DNA of 64,000 nucleotides from Solitalea agri. GTDB taxonomy: Bacteria; Bacteroidota; Bacteroidia; Sphingobacteriales; Sphingobacteriaceae. Shown here piece by piece: positions 18,260 through 26,821 of this stretch. The notes under the pieces were generated by a model. The model searched no databases and was not told where the DNA came from. It was given only the letters and a program-made list of their open reading frames with translations. The translations under genes and the position numbers were made by a program. Each line of letters starts with the position of its first letter. Positions within the stretch are counted from its first letter, which is position 1. The stretch is from contig NZ_JAMWYS010000024.1 in the NCBI RefSeq assembly GCF_023914155.1, positions 248,001-312,000 of the forward strand. The letters are read 5' to 3'.

Positions 18260-18306
18260 TCTATTTAAGTAGATTAATTAGTTTTGCATTTACTTTTAAT
18301 ACCCCG

Positions 18307-18459
18307 TTAAGTGTTTGCGCATTTCAACGAGCTGTTCTTAATTACATCTCTTAACAAATTCTTGATTGGTGCTTGCTGTTCTATGCAAATACACAGTAAC
18401 TGTAGGCTATTCTGTTCGGAACAATCTGTTATGAATGTTAAATCATGCGGCTTTTGCAT
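18307..18459 (-). CDS. Possible small protein, 50 residues
   Basis: ATG at 18459 to TAA at 18307; begins MQKPHDLTFITDCSEQNSLQ and ends KNSSLKCANT. It lies 47 bases upstream of the MazG-like gene on the same strand. No family recognised. Cys-rich but with plausible codon usage; may be a chance frame. Confidence 0.3.
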   Translation of the reverse strand: MQKPHDLTFITDCSEQNSLQLLCICIEQQAPIKNLLRDVIKNSSLKCANT

Positions 18460-18670
18460 TTTTCACCCTATTTACTATCACCAAAGCATGAGCGCGCATT
18501 TATGCACCAAAGGACGTACCGAATTTTGAATAAACGTTTACAATTAATCTGATTACCAAATAATTAATAACCATTTCCAAACTCAATTGACCCTGTTATT
18601 CACCTCAATTATTCAGTTAAGTAATGGCTGATAAAATATCTCGAAATAGTATAGTACTAAAACAAGTAAA

Positions 18671-18705
18671 AAAGGGCCTAAACAATCTGTTTAGGCCCTT
18701 TTTTA
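18671..18705. terminator. Strong terminator downstream of the fucosidase gene
   Basis: Perfect 13-bp stem AAAGGGCCTAAAC / GTTTAGGCCCTTT with T-runs on both strands. On the minus strand it lies 22 bases after the original (full-length) fucosidase stop at 18727, which supports that reading of the gene end. Confidence 0.85.
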
Positions 18706-18726
18706 ATAATTTAAATGCAAAATTAA

Positions 18727-20058
18727 TTAATTTAAGCCGCCCTGACCGCGATATAGCTTTAAAGGCTTATCTAGTTTCAGTTTTACAACCGTCATATATG
18801 GATCTCTTAGTTTTACAGGCACATCTATAAATACCAATCCCGGCACCGGACTCTATGATATTTTACCAACCACTTTGTGTTGCAGATGCGCTGATGTTCC
18901 AACAACCTGAATATCTTTAATAGAATTATCAAGTCCTTTCAACATAATATTACCGGTAGTTTGCCCCGGTAAAAAAAGATAAACGGTAGTTGAATCTTTT
19001 GACAAGGTGCTGGGTCCATAAAAATGCCCCTGCGGTAATCCTGCTATTGTACCAAAAATTGATTCTTCGTGCTTTTTATTCCACTTACCTAACTCTTTCA
19101 GTATATGAACTTGTTCATCCGGAATTGTTCCATCTGCTTTCGGACCAATGTCTAACAAAAGATTGCCTCCATTGCTAACGGCATCAACAAAAATTGTGAT
19201 TATCTCAAATGGTGTTTTATAATTAATATCATCGGGATGATAACCCCAGTTATTATTAGTGGTCATACACAACTCCCACCAATTGAACTTTGGTCGGCTA
19301 ACCGGAAAATTTTGTTCAGGTGTTTCATAGTCACCATAGCCCTGCAATCGTCCGTTAATAATCGCATTAGGCTGCAAACTCAAAATACTTGACCTTACTT
19401 TTTCACTCTGCCATTCATCTGCTTTATGCTCCCAGTCGCCATCAAACCACCATAAATCGGGTTTATAGGCTGTATTTATTTCATTGATCTGTGCTTGAAA
19501 GAAATGCTGAAAGCGTTGCCATCTTTGAGGGTCATTCGCCACTTTGTAGCGACTGCTATCTTTTAAAAATCCCGGATAATCCGGATAACTCCAATCAATC
19601 AGAGAAAAATAGGCTCCCCGCTTTATTCCGTTTTTATCTAATGCCTCATAAAATGGGTTTAATACATCCTTTTTAGCAGGAGTATTATTTACCACACTAT
19701 AATGATGCTCTTTAGTAGGCCATAAAGCTACCCCATCATGATGTTTTGTAGTAATAACCGCATATCTAGCTCCGGTTTCCTTAATTAAATCGGCCCATTG
19801 TTTCGGATTATAATTACTGGCAGTAAATCCTTCCAGTTGTTTCATATAATCGGCATAACTGATCTTATTATTATAAAAGCTCCAGCTTTCATCCACACCA
19901 TTTACAGAATAAATACCCCAATGAATAAAAATACCCAGTTTTGCATCTGCAAACCATTGCATTTTATGTTTTATGGTATCGGGGTTTATTTTTTGCTGAG
20001 CCATGCCAGGCATATTCACACAGCCTATAAATCCTAATAGTAGAATTATCTTTTTCAT
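18727..20058 (-). pseudogene. GH29 alpha-L-fucosidase interrupted by an in-frame TAG
   Basis: Exported glycoside hydrolase family 29 enzyme that removes alpha-L-fucose from glycans. The signal peptide ends GMAQ; the catalytic barrel shows KLGIFIHWGIYSV, ITTKHHDGVALWPTK and DLWWFDGDWE, whose Asp in WWFDGDW is the expected nucleophile, then NWWELCMTTNNNWGY. The frame stops at TAG (18853-18855) after VVGKIS. Without that codon it continues for 41 residues, SPVPGLVFIDVP...KPLKLYRGQGGLN, to TAA at 18727. This is the usual GH29 C-terminal sandwich ending, and the stop sits where family members have Trp (TGG to TAG). The full product would be 443 residues. The 401-residue product lacks the last strands; it may be unstable, or the base may be a sequencing error. 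Confidence 0.85.
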
Positions 20059-20259
20059 TGATTATAATGGTAGTCTATATTAAAACCTAATTGATTGAAA
20101 CGTTGACCGCATCAGTAATACTAGCAATTTTATTTGAGGATGAAGTAATTGAGATGATAAGTATCCCTTACTTGTTTAAATGTTGTCATAAAAGCTTATT
20201 TTCGGATAGATAATTCATCTTACATAGCTGAAAACAACAGCATTCCAATCATAAGCATT

Positions 20260-20655
20260 ATGACAAACCCAAACGAGAGAACTCATTTTGCCCCTGAACT
20301 GCACATTCCAAATGGCACGTACAATATTGATTTTTATCTAAATTTCGGTGCAACGGAACACTTTTGTTTACGAAATGACGACGGGAGCATTCACGTTGCA
20401 GAACTGGAAATAAATGGTGCCATTTTTCACCTGCATGAAACAATGCGTTGGTTTAATGCGCTTGAGCCAATAACTGCCAAAGGCGTAACCGCTGTTATCG
20501 GCTTGTTTGTCCCTAATGTTGACGAAGTAATGCAACAAGCTATTAAAGCGGGAGCAACCGAGATCAGCCCGGCAACAGATCATGAATATGGCTATCGTCA
20601 GGGAATGTTCAAAGATCCATTTGGGCATTTTTGGCAAATACAGAAAAAAATCTAG
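20260..20655 (+). CDS. VOC (glyoxalase/PhnB-like) superfamily protein
   Basis: A 131-residue cytoplasmic protein with two beta-alpha-beta-beta-beta modules of the vicinal oxygen chelate fold. Recognisable are HVAELEINGAIFHLHE in the first module and GLFVPNVDEVMQQAIKAGATEISPATDHEYGYRQGMFKDPFGHFWQIQKK in the second; the last block is the PhnB/glyoxalase signature with a metal-ligand-type His and Glu pattern. Substrate unknown. It stands alone between minus-strand genes. The ATG at 20260 gives the normal length. Confidence 0.85.
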   Translation: MTNPNERTHFAPELHIPNGTYNIDFYLNFGATEHFCLRNDDGSIHVAELEINGAIFHLHETMRWFNALEPITAKGVTAVIGLFVPNVDEVMQQAIKAGATEISPATDHEYGYRQGMFKDPFGHFWQIQKKI

Positions 20656-20758
20656 CCAATTCGCGTTTGGTAAAAATCCTTTAATCCGGATAAAGTTCAG
20701 CATCAATCGTTTGGTTAACGTAAGTAATGAATTTTCAACGATACAACTTATAACTCCA

Positions 20759-20941
20759 TCAATCAGCGCCACCATCAACGTCGTCAAATGTTTCCCTTTC
20801 TTTCGGACGAATATTGTATTTAAATGCCACCAATGGACCATAATAAATATCGAACTGGGTACCATTAATTCGTAGTTGTATTTGACCTATTATTCCGGTT
20901 AAAAAATGTAGGTTTTGGGAAATACCGGCACTAAAAGCAGC
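20759..20941 (-). pseudogene. Fragment of an outer-membrane-type protein
   Basis: An open frame of 60 codons with no start codon, bounded upstream by TAA. It reads AAFSAGISQNLHFLTG, then GIIGQIQLRINGTQF, DIYYGPLVAFKYNIRP and ends KERETFDDVDGGAD. The alternating hydrophobic pattern and aromatic residues look like the last strands of a beta-barrel or similar surface protein. It seems to be the 3' end of a deleted gene. It could also be a chance frame, but the amino-acid composition argues against that. Confidence 0.5.
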
Positions 20942-21004
20942 TTACTTAACTGAATGAGTTATGCGATATGATTTTTAAAGCACTAATTACTAACGATAGT
21001 CACA

Positions 21005-21026
21005 CTTCGACCTTCCTCAGCGTGAC
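21005..21026. repeat. Dispersed CTTCGAC...CAGCGTGAC repeat
   Basis: CTTCGACCTTCCTCAGCGTGAC closely matches CTTCGACTGCGCTCAGCGTGAC at about 35170 and is related to the inverted form at 35290-35311. This is a short interspersed intergenic repeat common in bacterial genomes. Confidence 0.7.
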
Positions 21027-21127
21027 GAGATGATCTTCAAATCGCACAACAACTTTCAATTATTACTTACTGATGATTAGCTTAATAGAGAAATGGTTAA
21101 GAGGCTTAAACTTGCTCAAGCAAAAAA

Positions 21128-21150
21128 AAGCCGCCTGAGAGAGGCGGCTT
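21128..21150 (-). terminator. Terminator of the lipocalin-like gene
   Basis: Perfect 9-bp stem AAGCCGCCT / AGGCGGCTT with a five-base loop; on the minus strand it is followed by a run of eight T. It lies 47 bases after the stop codon at 21197. Confidence 0.85.
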
Positions 21151-21196
21151 ATCGCACTTTGAGATAGGGCAAACTCAAAGCTTGATCCAACAACAA

Positions 21197-21706
21197 TTAA
21201 AACGACGTTAACGTAGCTGTGACTGTTTGAGTTTGGGTTTCCCCCTCTTCAACTTCGAATGTTTCAGTGTAGCTAACTTTAAATGTGTTGTTATTGAGAG
21301 AAATAATATCCCATAAATAGGTTCCATCTTCATCAACTATCTTCATTTTAGTCTTATTTGATTCAAAAGACCAAGTGCCATTTTCAACCGTACCGTCCTC
21401 ACCATCACATAAGTTTGTACCAGAGAAAGCTTCCGTTTTACCATTATCTTTAAAAACCACATAGTCATCTTTTGCACAAGCAGGAGTAAATTGAAAAACA
21501 TCGGTTTCTAGATCACCATCCCCATCAATATCAAGTCCTGGGGCAATGGTCATCCCGGTAATTTTCCATTTTTTGCCAACCAACTCTCCTTTAGAGCCGC
21601 CTCCTGATGGAGAGCCGTTATCATCTTTGTCTTTGTTACAAGCAGTAAAACCGCTGATTAATAAAACGCCTGTCAATAGCAGGGTAATTGTTTTGTTCGT
21701 TTTCAT
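21197..21706 (-). CDS. Lipocalin-like lipoprotein
   Basis: A 169-residue lipoprotein with lipobox SGFTAC (Cys about residue 23) followed by a charged Gly/Ser linker. The mature part has the pattern seen in Bacteroidetes lipocalin-like proteins: LVGKKWKITGMTI near the start, then an acidic DIDGDGDLETD stretch that could bind calcium, C-containing FTPACAKDDYVVFKDNGKTE, NGTWSFESNKTKMKI and a final strand TQTVTATLTSF. Probably a periplasm- or surface-facing outer-membrane lipoprotein; ligand unknown. It has its own terminator and is 110 bases downstream of the beta-barrel gene. Confidence 0.8.
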   Translation of the reverse strand: MKTNKTITLLLTGVLLISGFTACNKDKDDNGSPSGGGSKGELVGKKWKITGMTIAPGLDIDGDGDLETDVFQFTPACAKDDYVVFKDNGKTEAFSGTNLCDGEDGTVENGTWSFESNKTKMKIVDEDGTYLWDIISLNNNTFKVSYTETFEVEEGETQTQTVTATLTSF

Positions 21707-21816
21707 GTTCGTGTTATTTTATTTTTAAATAATTAATTGATTTCGTGTTAACCTCCCAGTACCTGAGAGCAAAGATTTTTTGGATAAGTAACAGCCAGGT
21801 AGATTCCTGTCAACCA

Positions 21817-22344
21817 TTAAAATTTAAAAGCTACGCCTAATTGCAAGGGTGAAATACCATAGCCCACTTCAGCATGTGCTCCAATATTGTCGGTAAACAT
21901 GTAGCGCATACCAGCATGCAGATCAATATCTACTTCCCCATCGGATGAGGAGGCTCCGTTGAACTCATCGTTGCCATTGTATTTCAGGTTGTAGTGTCGG
22001 TAGAGCAATCCGGCGCCTCCGTAGATATCGATACTAGGATTCGCAATCTTAAAGAGTTCATTAAAATGATAAGAACCACGGGCGCCTACTACGATGTATG
22101 TGTATTTAATATCCAAATCGTATTTGGTTTGTACGTAGCTAAGATTTAAACCTGCACTAATGTTTGGAGAAAAACTGCGCTCAACCGATGCTGTAATTGG
22201 AACGCCACCGTTACCTGCAAAACCATAAGTCCCAACCCCAAAGCCTGCATTGATGGCATATTTATTTTGGGCAGTTTGTGCCTGCGTTTTAATGCTTATT
22301 AATATTAAAAACGCTGCTGATAGTAGAATTTTAATTGTTTTCAT
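21817..22344 (-). CDS. Small outer-membrane beta-barrel protein
   Basis: A 175-residue protein with a signal peptide ending KTQAQ and about eight predicted amphipathic strands (for example AINAGFGVGTYGF, ISAGLNLSYVQTKYDL, YTYIVVGARGSYHF, GAHAEVGYGISPLQLGVAFKF). It ends in Phe, as outer-membrane barrels do. OmpA/OmpW-like eight-stranded barrel of unknown role. It precedes the lipocalin-like gene on the same strand. Confidence 0.85.
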   Translation of the reverse strand: MKTIKILLSAAFLILISIKTQAQTAQNKYAINAGFGVGTYGFAGNGGVPITASVERSFSPNISAGLNLSYVQTKYDLDIKYTYIVVGARGSYHFNELFKIANPSIDIYGGAGLLYRHYNLKYNGNDEFNGASSSDGEVDIDLHAGMRYMFTDNIGAHAEVGYGISPLQLGVAFKF

Positions 22345-22555
22345 GATATTTACTGTATTATTATTATTTCATTCATTATTGTAAATCAATTACTTATTAA
22401 GTTTACATAGGCAAATCTAGCAGCTAACAAAGGGGTATTTTTCTGTGGAAATACTGATTTATCCGTATCGGTAGAACTACTTAGAATAGGGGCATATTGC
22501 AGTTTAATGCAATAAATCGTACATTATTTACCTATAAACGCATTATTGAGAGAAA

Positions 22556-24511
22556 ATGCAGTTAAAACATTTACACCATTTTTACATGGCTTGTTTTTTA
22601 TTGGTTGTGGGCATAACAACCGCTAACGGACAAGCCAGGCAAGACAGCAATGCTGTTAAGAAACTATTGGATTCGGCCTTCGTGCTCGAAAACACCAGCA
22701 AGCAAGCCGCTTTAAATTGCTATCAGTCGGCTTTAGCACTAAGTAAAAAGATAAATTATAAGCTGGGCGAAGCTAAATCATTACACAATTCGGGGATTGT
22801 ATACTATGGTATGGCGGAGTATGAAAAGGCGCGTAGCTTTTTCAAAAATGCCATTGACCAATACAAGATTATAAAGCACGGCAAAGGCATGAGCTCCTGC
22901 TTTAGCAATATTGGCAATACTTATCAGCTTCAGGACAAGTTGGACAGTTCGCTTGTCTATTATCAAAAGGCCATTGAAATATCTCAACAATACGGACTTA
23001 CCGAATCGGCCGGGAGAGGATACAGTAATATGGGAATGGTATTCCGCAAACTCAACCAAACCAATAAGGCCTATGATTACTATACAAAAGCTTTTGAATT
23101 TGCTCAAAAAAGCAAAGATTCGTTAACCATGGCTATTGCCTTAATAAACCAGGGAACTATTCTGGACGACTTGGGCAAGAAAGAAGAGTTTTATCAAAAA
23201 CAAGTACAGGCGCTTAAAATAGGTGAGCTTTCTAACAATGATTATGTAATGAAGCTGGCCTGTCTAAATATTGGTGAATATTTTGCGATCAAAAAAGATT
23301 ATCCATCAGCAATTGCATACGGACAAAAAAGCTTGGCTTACTCCTTGAAACTAGATATTCCGTATGAAACAGAACGCATTAAGCCCGTTATTGCCCGGTA
23401 TTATTTTTTAAGCGGAAATTATAAGAAAGCAGAGGCCATTTTACTTGAATCAATACAAGCATCGAAAAAACTGGAAGCTTCTGACATTACGCTCGACACC
23501 TACTCTATTCTGCAGGAACTCTACGAAACAAAAGGTGATTTCAAACAAGCTTATAAATACCAAACGCTACATAAGCATTTAAGTGATACGATATTTAACG
23601 AAACCCAAGTTAAAACTATTCATGAGCTAGAGGTTAAATATCAAACTTCTCAAAAAGACAAACAGCTGGCGACCAATAAACTTCAAATCACTGAAAAAGA
23701 TCTCCAGATACAGCGTAAAAACTCATGGATAATTATTACCGTTTCGGTTATCGGTTTATTGCTGACAATTGTTTTAATTACTTACCTGACCTATCAGAAC
23801 AGGCAAAAACTACATAAACAAAAGCTGATTGCTCTCGAAAAAGAAAAAGAAGTACAATTGCTGGAAGCCATGATCAACGGCGAAGAAAAAGAACGTACCC
23901 GTATTGCCAAAGATTTGCATGATGGTGTTGGAGGAATGCTTTCGGCTGCCAAAATGCATTTCAGTGCAATTAAAAGTAACATTCAACATTCCACTAACAT
24001 CGAAGGCTTTGACCTGGCTTTAAGCCTACTTGATGAATCGGCTAGTGAAGTTCGTAAAACGGCACATAACCTGATGCCTGAACTGCTTACAACCAATGGT
24101 TTGAAAGACGCTTTGGCCTTATTCTGCAAACGGATCAGCAATCCTTTAACTTCAGTTCAGTTTATTGCAATTGGTGATATTCCGCGCTTCAAGCAAAGTT
24201 TCGAGCTTTCTGTTTACCGTATTGTTCAGGAGCTGATGAATAATGTTATTAAGCACTCACAAGCTAAAGACGCTATTGTACAGATGAGCTGCCACGATGA
24301 GTTACTTTTAATAACCGTTGAAGATGACGGAAAAGGTTTCAACCAAAACAGTGAAGGGAAAAACGGCATTGGATTATCAAGCCTTCATTCAAGGGTTGAA
24401 TCATTTAATGGCAGCATGAAAATAGATTCGGAAGAAAGACGGGGAACTACCATTTATCTCGAATTTGATATAACAAGATTGAAAGTACTGGCCGAAGAAG
24501 AGCTAGCATAA
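22556..24511 (+). CDS. TPR-containing sensor histidine kinase (HisKA_3 type)
   Basis: Membrane sensor kinase of 651 residues. A signal peptide (to about 26) is followed by tetratricopeptide repeats facing the periplasm (about 40-345), a coiled coil, one membrane segment (about 393-415, WIIITVSVIGLLLTIVLITYL) and a kinase core. The dimerisation domain has ERTRIAKDLHDGVGGML with the phospho-acceptor His455; the ATPase domain shows QELMNNVIKH, DDGKGF and GIGLSSLHSR. This is the NarX/DesK-type arrangement that pairs with LuxR-type regulators, and one starts 14 bases downstream. The signal is unknown. Confidence 0.93.
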   Translation: MQLKHLHHFYMACFLLVVGITTANGQARQDSNAVKKLLDSAFVLENTSKQAALNCYQSALALSKKINYKLGEAKSLHNSGIVYYGMAEYEKARSFFKNAIDQYKIIKHGKGMSSCFSNIGNTYQLQDKLDSSLVYYQKAIEISQQYGLTESAGRGYSNMGMVFRKLNQTNKAYDYYTKAFEFAQKSKDSLTMAIALINQGTILDDLGKKEEFYQKQVQALKIGELSNNDYVMKLACLNIGEYFAIKKDYPSAIAYGQKSLAYSLKLDIPYETERIKPVIARYYFLSGNYKKAEAILLESIQASKKLEASDITLDTYSILQELYETKGDFKQAYKYQTLHKHLSDTIFNETQVKTIHELEVKYQTSQKDKQLATNKLQITEKDLQIQRKNSWIIITVSVIGLLLTIVLITYLTYQNRQKLHKQKLIALEKEKEVQLLEAMINGEEKERTRIAKDLHDGVGGMLSAAKMHFSAIKSNIQHSTNIEGFDLALSLLDESASEVRKTAHNLMPELLTTNGLKDALALFCKRISNPLTSVQFIAIGDIPRFKQSFELSVYRIVQELMNNVIKHSQAKDAIVQMSCHDELLLITVEDDGKGFNQNSEGKNGIGLSSLHSRVESFNGSMKIDSEERRGTTIYLEFDITRLKVLAEEELA

Positions 24512-24525
24512 GGAGGAACTAATAC

Positions 24526-25164
24526 ATGCCAATAAAATTGACCATAGCCGATGATCATGTAATGGTGATAAACGGCTTGAAGATGATGCTGGAGAAACAG
24601 GAAAACATTTCCATTATCTCGACTAATATCAATGGAAATGAACTCCTTAAGGCTCTTGAAACCGAGCAACCTGACGTATTACTGTTGGATATTCAAATGC
24701 CGGGAATGACAGGATTGGAGTTATCCCCAATTATTACCAAGACCTATCCAGCAATTAAAATTATTACTCTTACCAATTTTGAAGAGTCGCATTATATAAA
24801 GCAAATGATCAGAAATGGAGTCTCTGGATATCTTTTAAAGAACACGAACCAGGAAACATTGATCCAGGCTATCGAAACCGTTTATAATGGCGGTCAGTTT
24901 ATCGACCCACAAATGCAAAAAGTATTACTGGAAGAAAGCCTATTAGGCAAGAAAGTTTCGGCTTATGAAATTCCATTAACCAATCGCGAGAAAGAAATAT
25001 TGAAATTGATAGCAGAAGAGAAAAGCAATCAGCAAATTGCCGATGAACTTTTCATTAGTTTACGCACTGTTGAAACGCATCGTTTAAACCTTTCACAAAA
25101 ACTGAATATCAAAAACACAGCTGGCTTAGTAAAAGAAGCCATTAAAAGAGGTTTGATTCAGTAA
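24526..25164 (+). CDS. LuxR/NarL-family response regulator
   Basis: A 212-residue DNA-binding response regulator. The receiver domain (1-120) has the acidic pair near residue 9-10 (ADDH), phospho-acceptor Asp55 (LLLDIQMPG) and Lys about 105. The C-terminal GerE-type helix-turn-helix (about 148-212) shows LTNREKEILKLIAEEKSNQQIADELFISLRTVETHRLNL. It is the cognate partner of the kinase just upstream; a clear AGGAGG ribosome-binding site precedes its ATG, which is stronger than usual for this phylum. Confidence 0.95.
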   Translation: MPIKLTIADDHVMVINGLKMMLEKQENISIISTNINGNELLKALETEQPDVLLLDIQMPGMTGLELSPIITKTYPAIKIITLTNFEESHYIKQMIRNGVSGYLLKNTNQETLIQAIETVYNGGQFIDPQMQKVLLEESLLGKKVSAYEIPLTNREKEILKLIAEEKSNQQIADELFISLRTVETHRLNLSQKLNIKNTAGLVKEAIKRGLIQ

Positions 25165-25245
25165 TCTCTTTAAAATAGCTGCTTTTAATTCGCAGGTGAG
25201 AATAACTTTTACTACTTCCCCTCTTTAACTTAATCATACATTTTA

Positions 25246-25276
25246 TTTGTAAGCAATCTAAATAAAAGTATTTTTG
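25246..25276 (+). promoter_or_regulatory. Consensus Bacteroidetes promoter
   Basis: TTTG at 25246-25249, exactly 19 bases, then TATTTTTG at 25269-25276: a full match to TTTG-N19-TAnnTTTG. Transcription would start within about ten bases, so at or just before the ATG at 25282. Confidence 0.65.
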
Positions 25277-25281
25277 TGGTC

Positions 25282-25653
25282 ATGAAATTAGTGTGTAAGA
25301 ACGAGTTAGGCGGAATTTACATTGATGCAGCAAAGGCCGGTTTATTTTTAGAAGTAAATGGTAAGAAGTCATCATTACGTATCTGCGAATTTTTATTACT
25401 GCGTCAACGAGTTAACAGCATTGATTGGGAAGGCATTTTGTTAGATACCAATATCGATGACGATTTTCATCAATTTAACTTCTCTATTAGAAGCAAAACT
25501 GTTATTTATACATTAACTGAAGCCATCCGTTTACGTGATTTAGTAAACACTGCTCATTTTTACTTCTTATTAAAAGATATTCTTACACGTGCGGAAGTAA
25601 GTATGGAGTATAACCTGAATATTCCATCGGAAGAAGAAATCGCTGTACTATAA
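25282..25653 (+). CDS. Conserved protein of unknown function
   Basis: A 123-residue soluble protein starting MKLVCKNELGGIYIDAAKAG. The frame is open to a GTG six bases further up, but that GTG overlaps the -7 promoter element, so the ATG at 25282 is preferred. The protein has a beta-rich first half (FLEVNGKKSSLRICEFLLLRQRVNSIDW) and a helical second half (TLTEAIRLRDLVNTAHFYFLLKDILTRAE). I recognise no family motif. It stands alone 93 bases before the ferritin gene. Confidence 0.75.
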   Translation: MKLVCKNELGGIYIDAAKAGLFLEVNGKKSSLRICEFLLLRQRVNSIDWEGILLDTNIDDDFHQFNFSIRSKTVIYTLTEAIRLRDLVNTAHFYFLLKDILTRAEVSMEYNLNIPSEEEIAVL

Positions 25654-25746
25654 GTCCACTTTCCTTTATTTATAAAACTTCCAAATTATTGTTTTTTAAG
25701 GCATTTTCTTTTTAATGGCGTAAATTGCTATATAAACTTTATTGCC

Positions 25747-26268
25747 ATGAAAACTGCACTTAGACTTAAAACATCCCTCCAAGAAAATATTGAAGAACTA
25801 TTGAACGAGCAGATTGCAATGGAAAGCCATTCATCTGCGGCCTATTTAGCTATGTCGGCTTGGTGCAATGTTCAGGGCTTGCAAGGTGCTGCCAAATTCT
25901 ATCGTCATCAATCCAACGAGGAGCGCACGCATATGATGAAGATCTTCGACTTCATTAACGATGCCGGTGGCCATCCTACTTCTCCAGAGGTTAAAAATGT
26001 TCCTAAAAACTTTAACAACCTGCACGACCTGTTAATCATGGCTTTGGAAATGGAGATCAAAATCACTGAAAATTTCAATAAAATTGTGGACCAGTGTCAT
26101 AAATCAAAAGATTTTCAAACTGCGAAATTCTTACATTGGTTTTTGGATGAACAATTGGAAGAGGAACAAACTGCCCGTAGAGCTATTGAGTTATTTGAAT
26201 TAATCGGCACTGAAGGCACTGGTTTGTTCCGTATCGATCATGAGATCGAAAAATTAATGGAAGGTTAA
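25747..26268 (+). CDS. ftnA: Bacterial non-haem ferritin
   Basis: Iron-storage protein of 173 residues that forms a 24-subunit shell. Ferroxidase residues are visible: E in LNEQIAMESHSSAAYLAMSAW, the ExxH in HQSNEERTHMMK, and the Glu/Gln cluster in WFLDEQLEEEQ. Length and four-helix pattern are typical of FtnA. It is a single-gene unit with a terminator directly after it. Iron regulation is expected but no clear Fur box could be picked out. Confidence 0.95.
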   Translation: MKTALRLKTSLQENIEELLNEQIAMESHSSAAYLAMSAWCNVQGLQGAAKFYRHQSNEERTHMMKIFDFINDAGGHPTSPEVKNVPKNFNNLHDLLIMALEMEIKITENFNKIVDQCHKSKDFQTAKFLHWFLDEQLEEEQTARRAIELFELIGTEGTGLFRIDHEIEKLMEG

Positions 26269-26289
26269 CCCATCTCCTCTGATATTTTG

Positions 26290-26324
26290 AAGAGGTTTCT
26301 TGATAAAAGGAACCTCTTTTTTTT
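26290..26324 (+). terminator. Ferritin terminator
   Basis: Stem AAGAGGTTTC / GGAACCTCTT with an eight-base loop followed by a T-run, 21 bases after the ferritin stop. Confidence 0.8.
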
Positions 26325-26389
26325 CTAAAAAAATAATCGTTTTTAGGATAAAAGATAGAAGCAAACAAGATAATCCATCTTATTTGAAT

Positions 26390-26462
26390 CTGATGGTCGG
26401 CCTCATAGCCGGCCGAGGCCTAGAAACTTTCTTCTTGATAAGAAAGTTTCCAAAGAATCAAG
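26390..26462 (-). repeat. Dispersed hairpin repeat, copy B (inverted)
   Basis: Inverted copy of 5171-5244 with about six differences. Its long stem GAAACTTTCTT / AAGAAAGTTTC (26423-26450) is again perfect over 11 bp, although two base pairs differ from copy A. The six-base loop is identical. Confidence 0.88.
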
Positions 26463-26514
26463 GCTACGCAGCTTTAGCTAAAAGATTCTAAAAAGACTAT
26501 CTGCAATTCGAGCT

Positions 26515-26530
26515 CCCGATAGCTATCGGG
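26515..26530. repeat. Perfect 16-bp palindrome
   Basis: CCCGATAGCTATCGGG, the perfect form of the imperfect inverted repeat CCCGATAGCAATCGGG inside the 146-bp repeat at 4938-4953. Confidence 0.8.
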
Positions 26531-26821
26531 ACTTCGCTTCACTTCTCCGAATTGCTTTGCCTCATTACTCATCCGCCTTACTACCTGTCTTTTTATAACC
26601 TTTTTTTACGCTAAAGCTGCTAAGGCCGAACCTTCCTACTTATAGGTAAGAAATAAAAAATGAGATTATAAGTAATTGAACGCATAAAGTTTCAAGAGTT
26701 TATATCCTCCTTGATGAATTTCATTCATGTGGGTTTTATCTTAAAATTACCATTGAAACCCCGTAAAGTACCATAAGCTATACCACATCTTCAATAACTT
26801 TGAGTAGTAAAAATTTAATCT

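Larger units (their letters stand above)
18260..18726. other. Mostly non-coding region upstream of the MazG-like gene
   Basis: Holds one possible 50-residue minus-strand ORF (18307-18459) and the strong hairpin at 18671-18705. Nothing else is recognisable. The part from 18727 to 18852, which looks intergenic at first, is the in-frame remainder of the fucosidase gene. Confidence 0.55.
20656..21196. other. Intergenic region with a gene remnant, a dispersed repeat and a terminator
   Basis: Contains a minus-strand coding remnant (20759-20941), a copy of the CTTCGACxxxxCTCAGCGTGAC dispersed repeat (21005-21026) and the terminator at 21128-21150. No intact gene is visible. Confidence 0.6.
26325..26821. 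other. Repeat-bearing intergenic region
   Basis: About 500 bases without a gene. It contains copy B of the hairpin repeat (26390-26462) and the perfect palindrome CCCGATAGCTATCGGG (26515-26530). CGCAGCTTTAGCTAAAAGA (26468-26486) and ACGCTAAAGCTGC (26608-26620) form a loose inverted pair around the palindrome. A TAACTTTG at 26795-26802 may be the -7 element for the next gene. Confidence 0.7.

Noticed and set aside
18853-18855. Programmed read-through or recoding (for example pyrrolysine) at the fucosidase TAG
   Set aside because: No insertion element or special tRNA is visible, and the family has an ordinary Trp there, so a point mutation is simpler.
20368-20865. 165-residue minus-strand frame
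   Set aside because: It crosses the well-supported VOC gene in the opposite direction and has no family features; the coding-like part here is in another frame (20759-20941).
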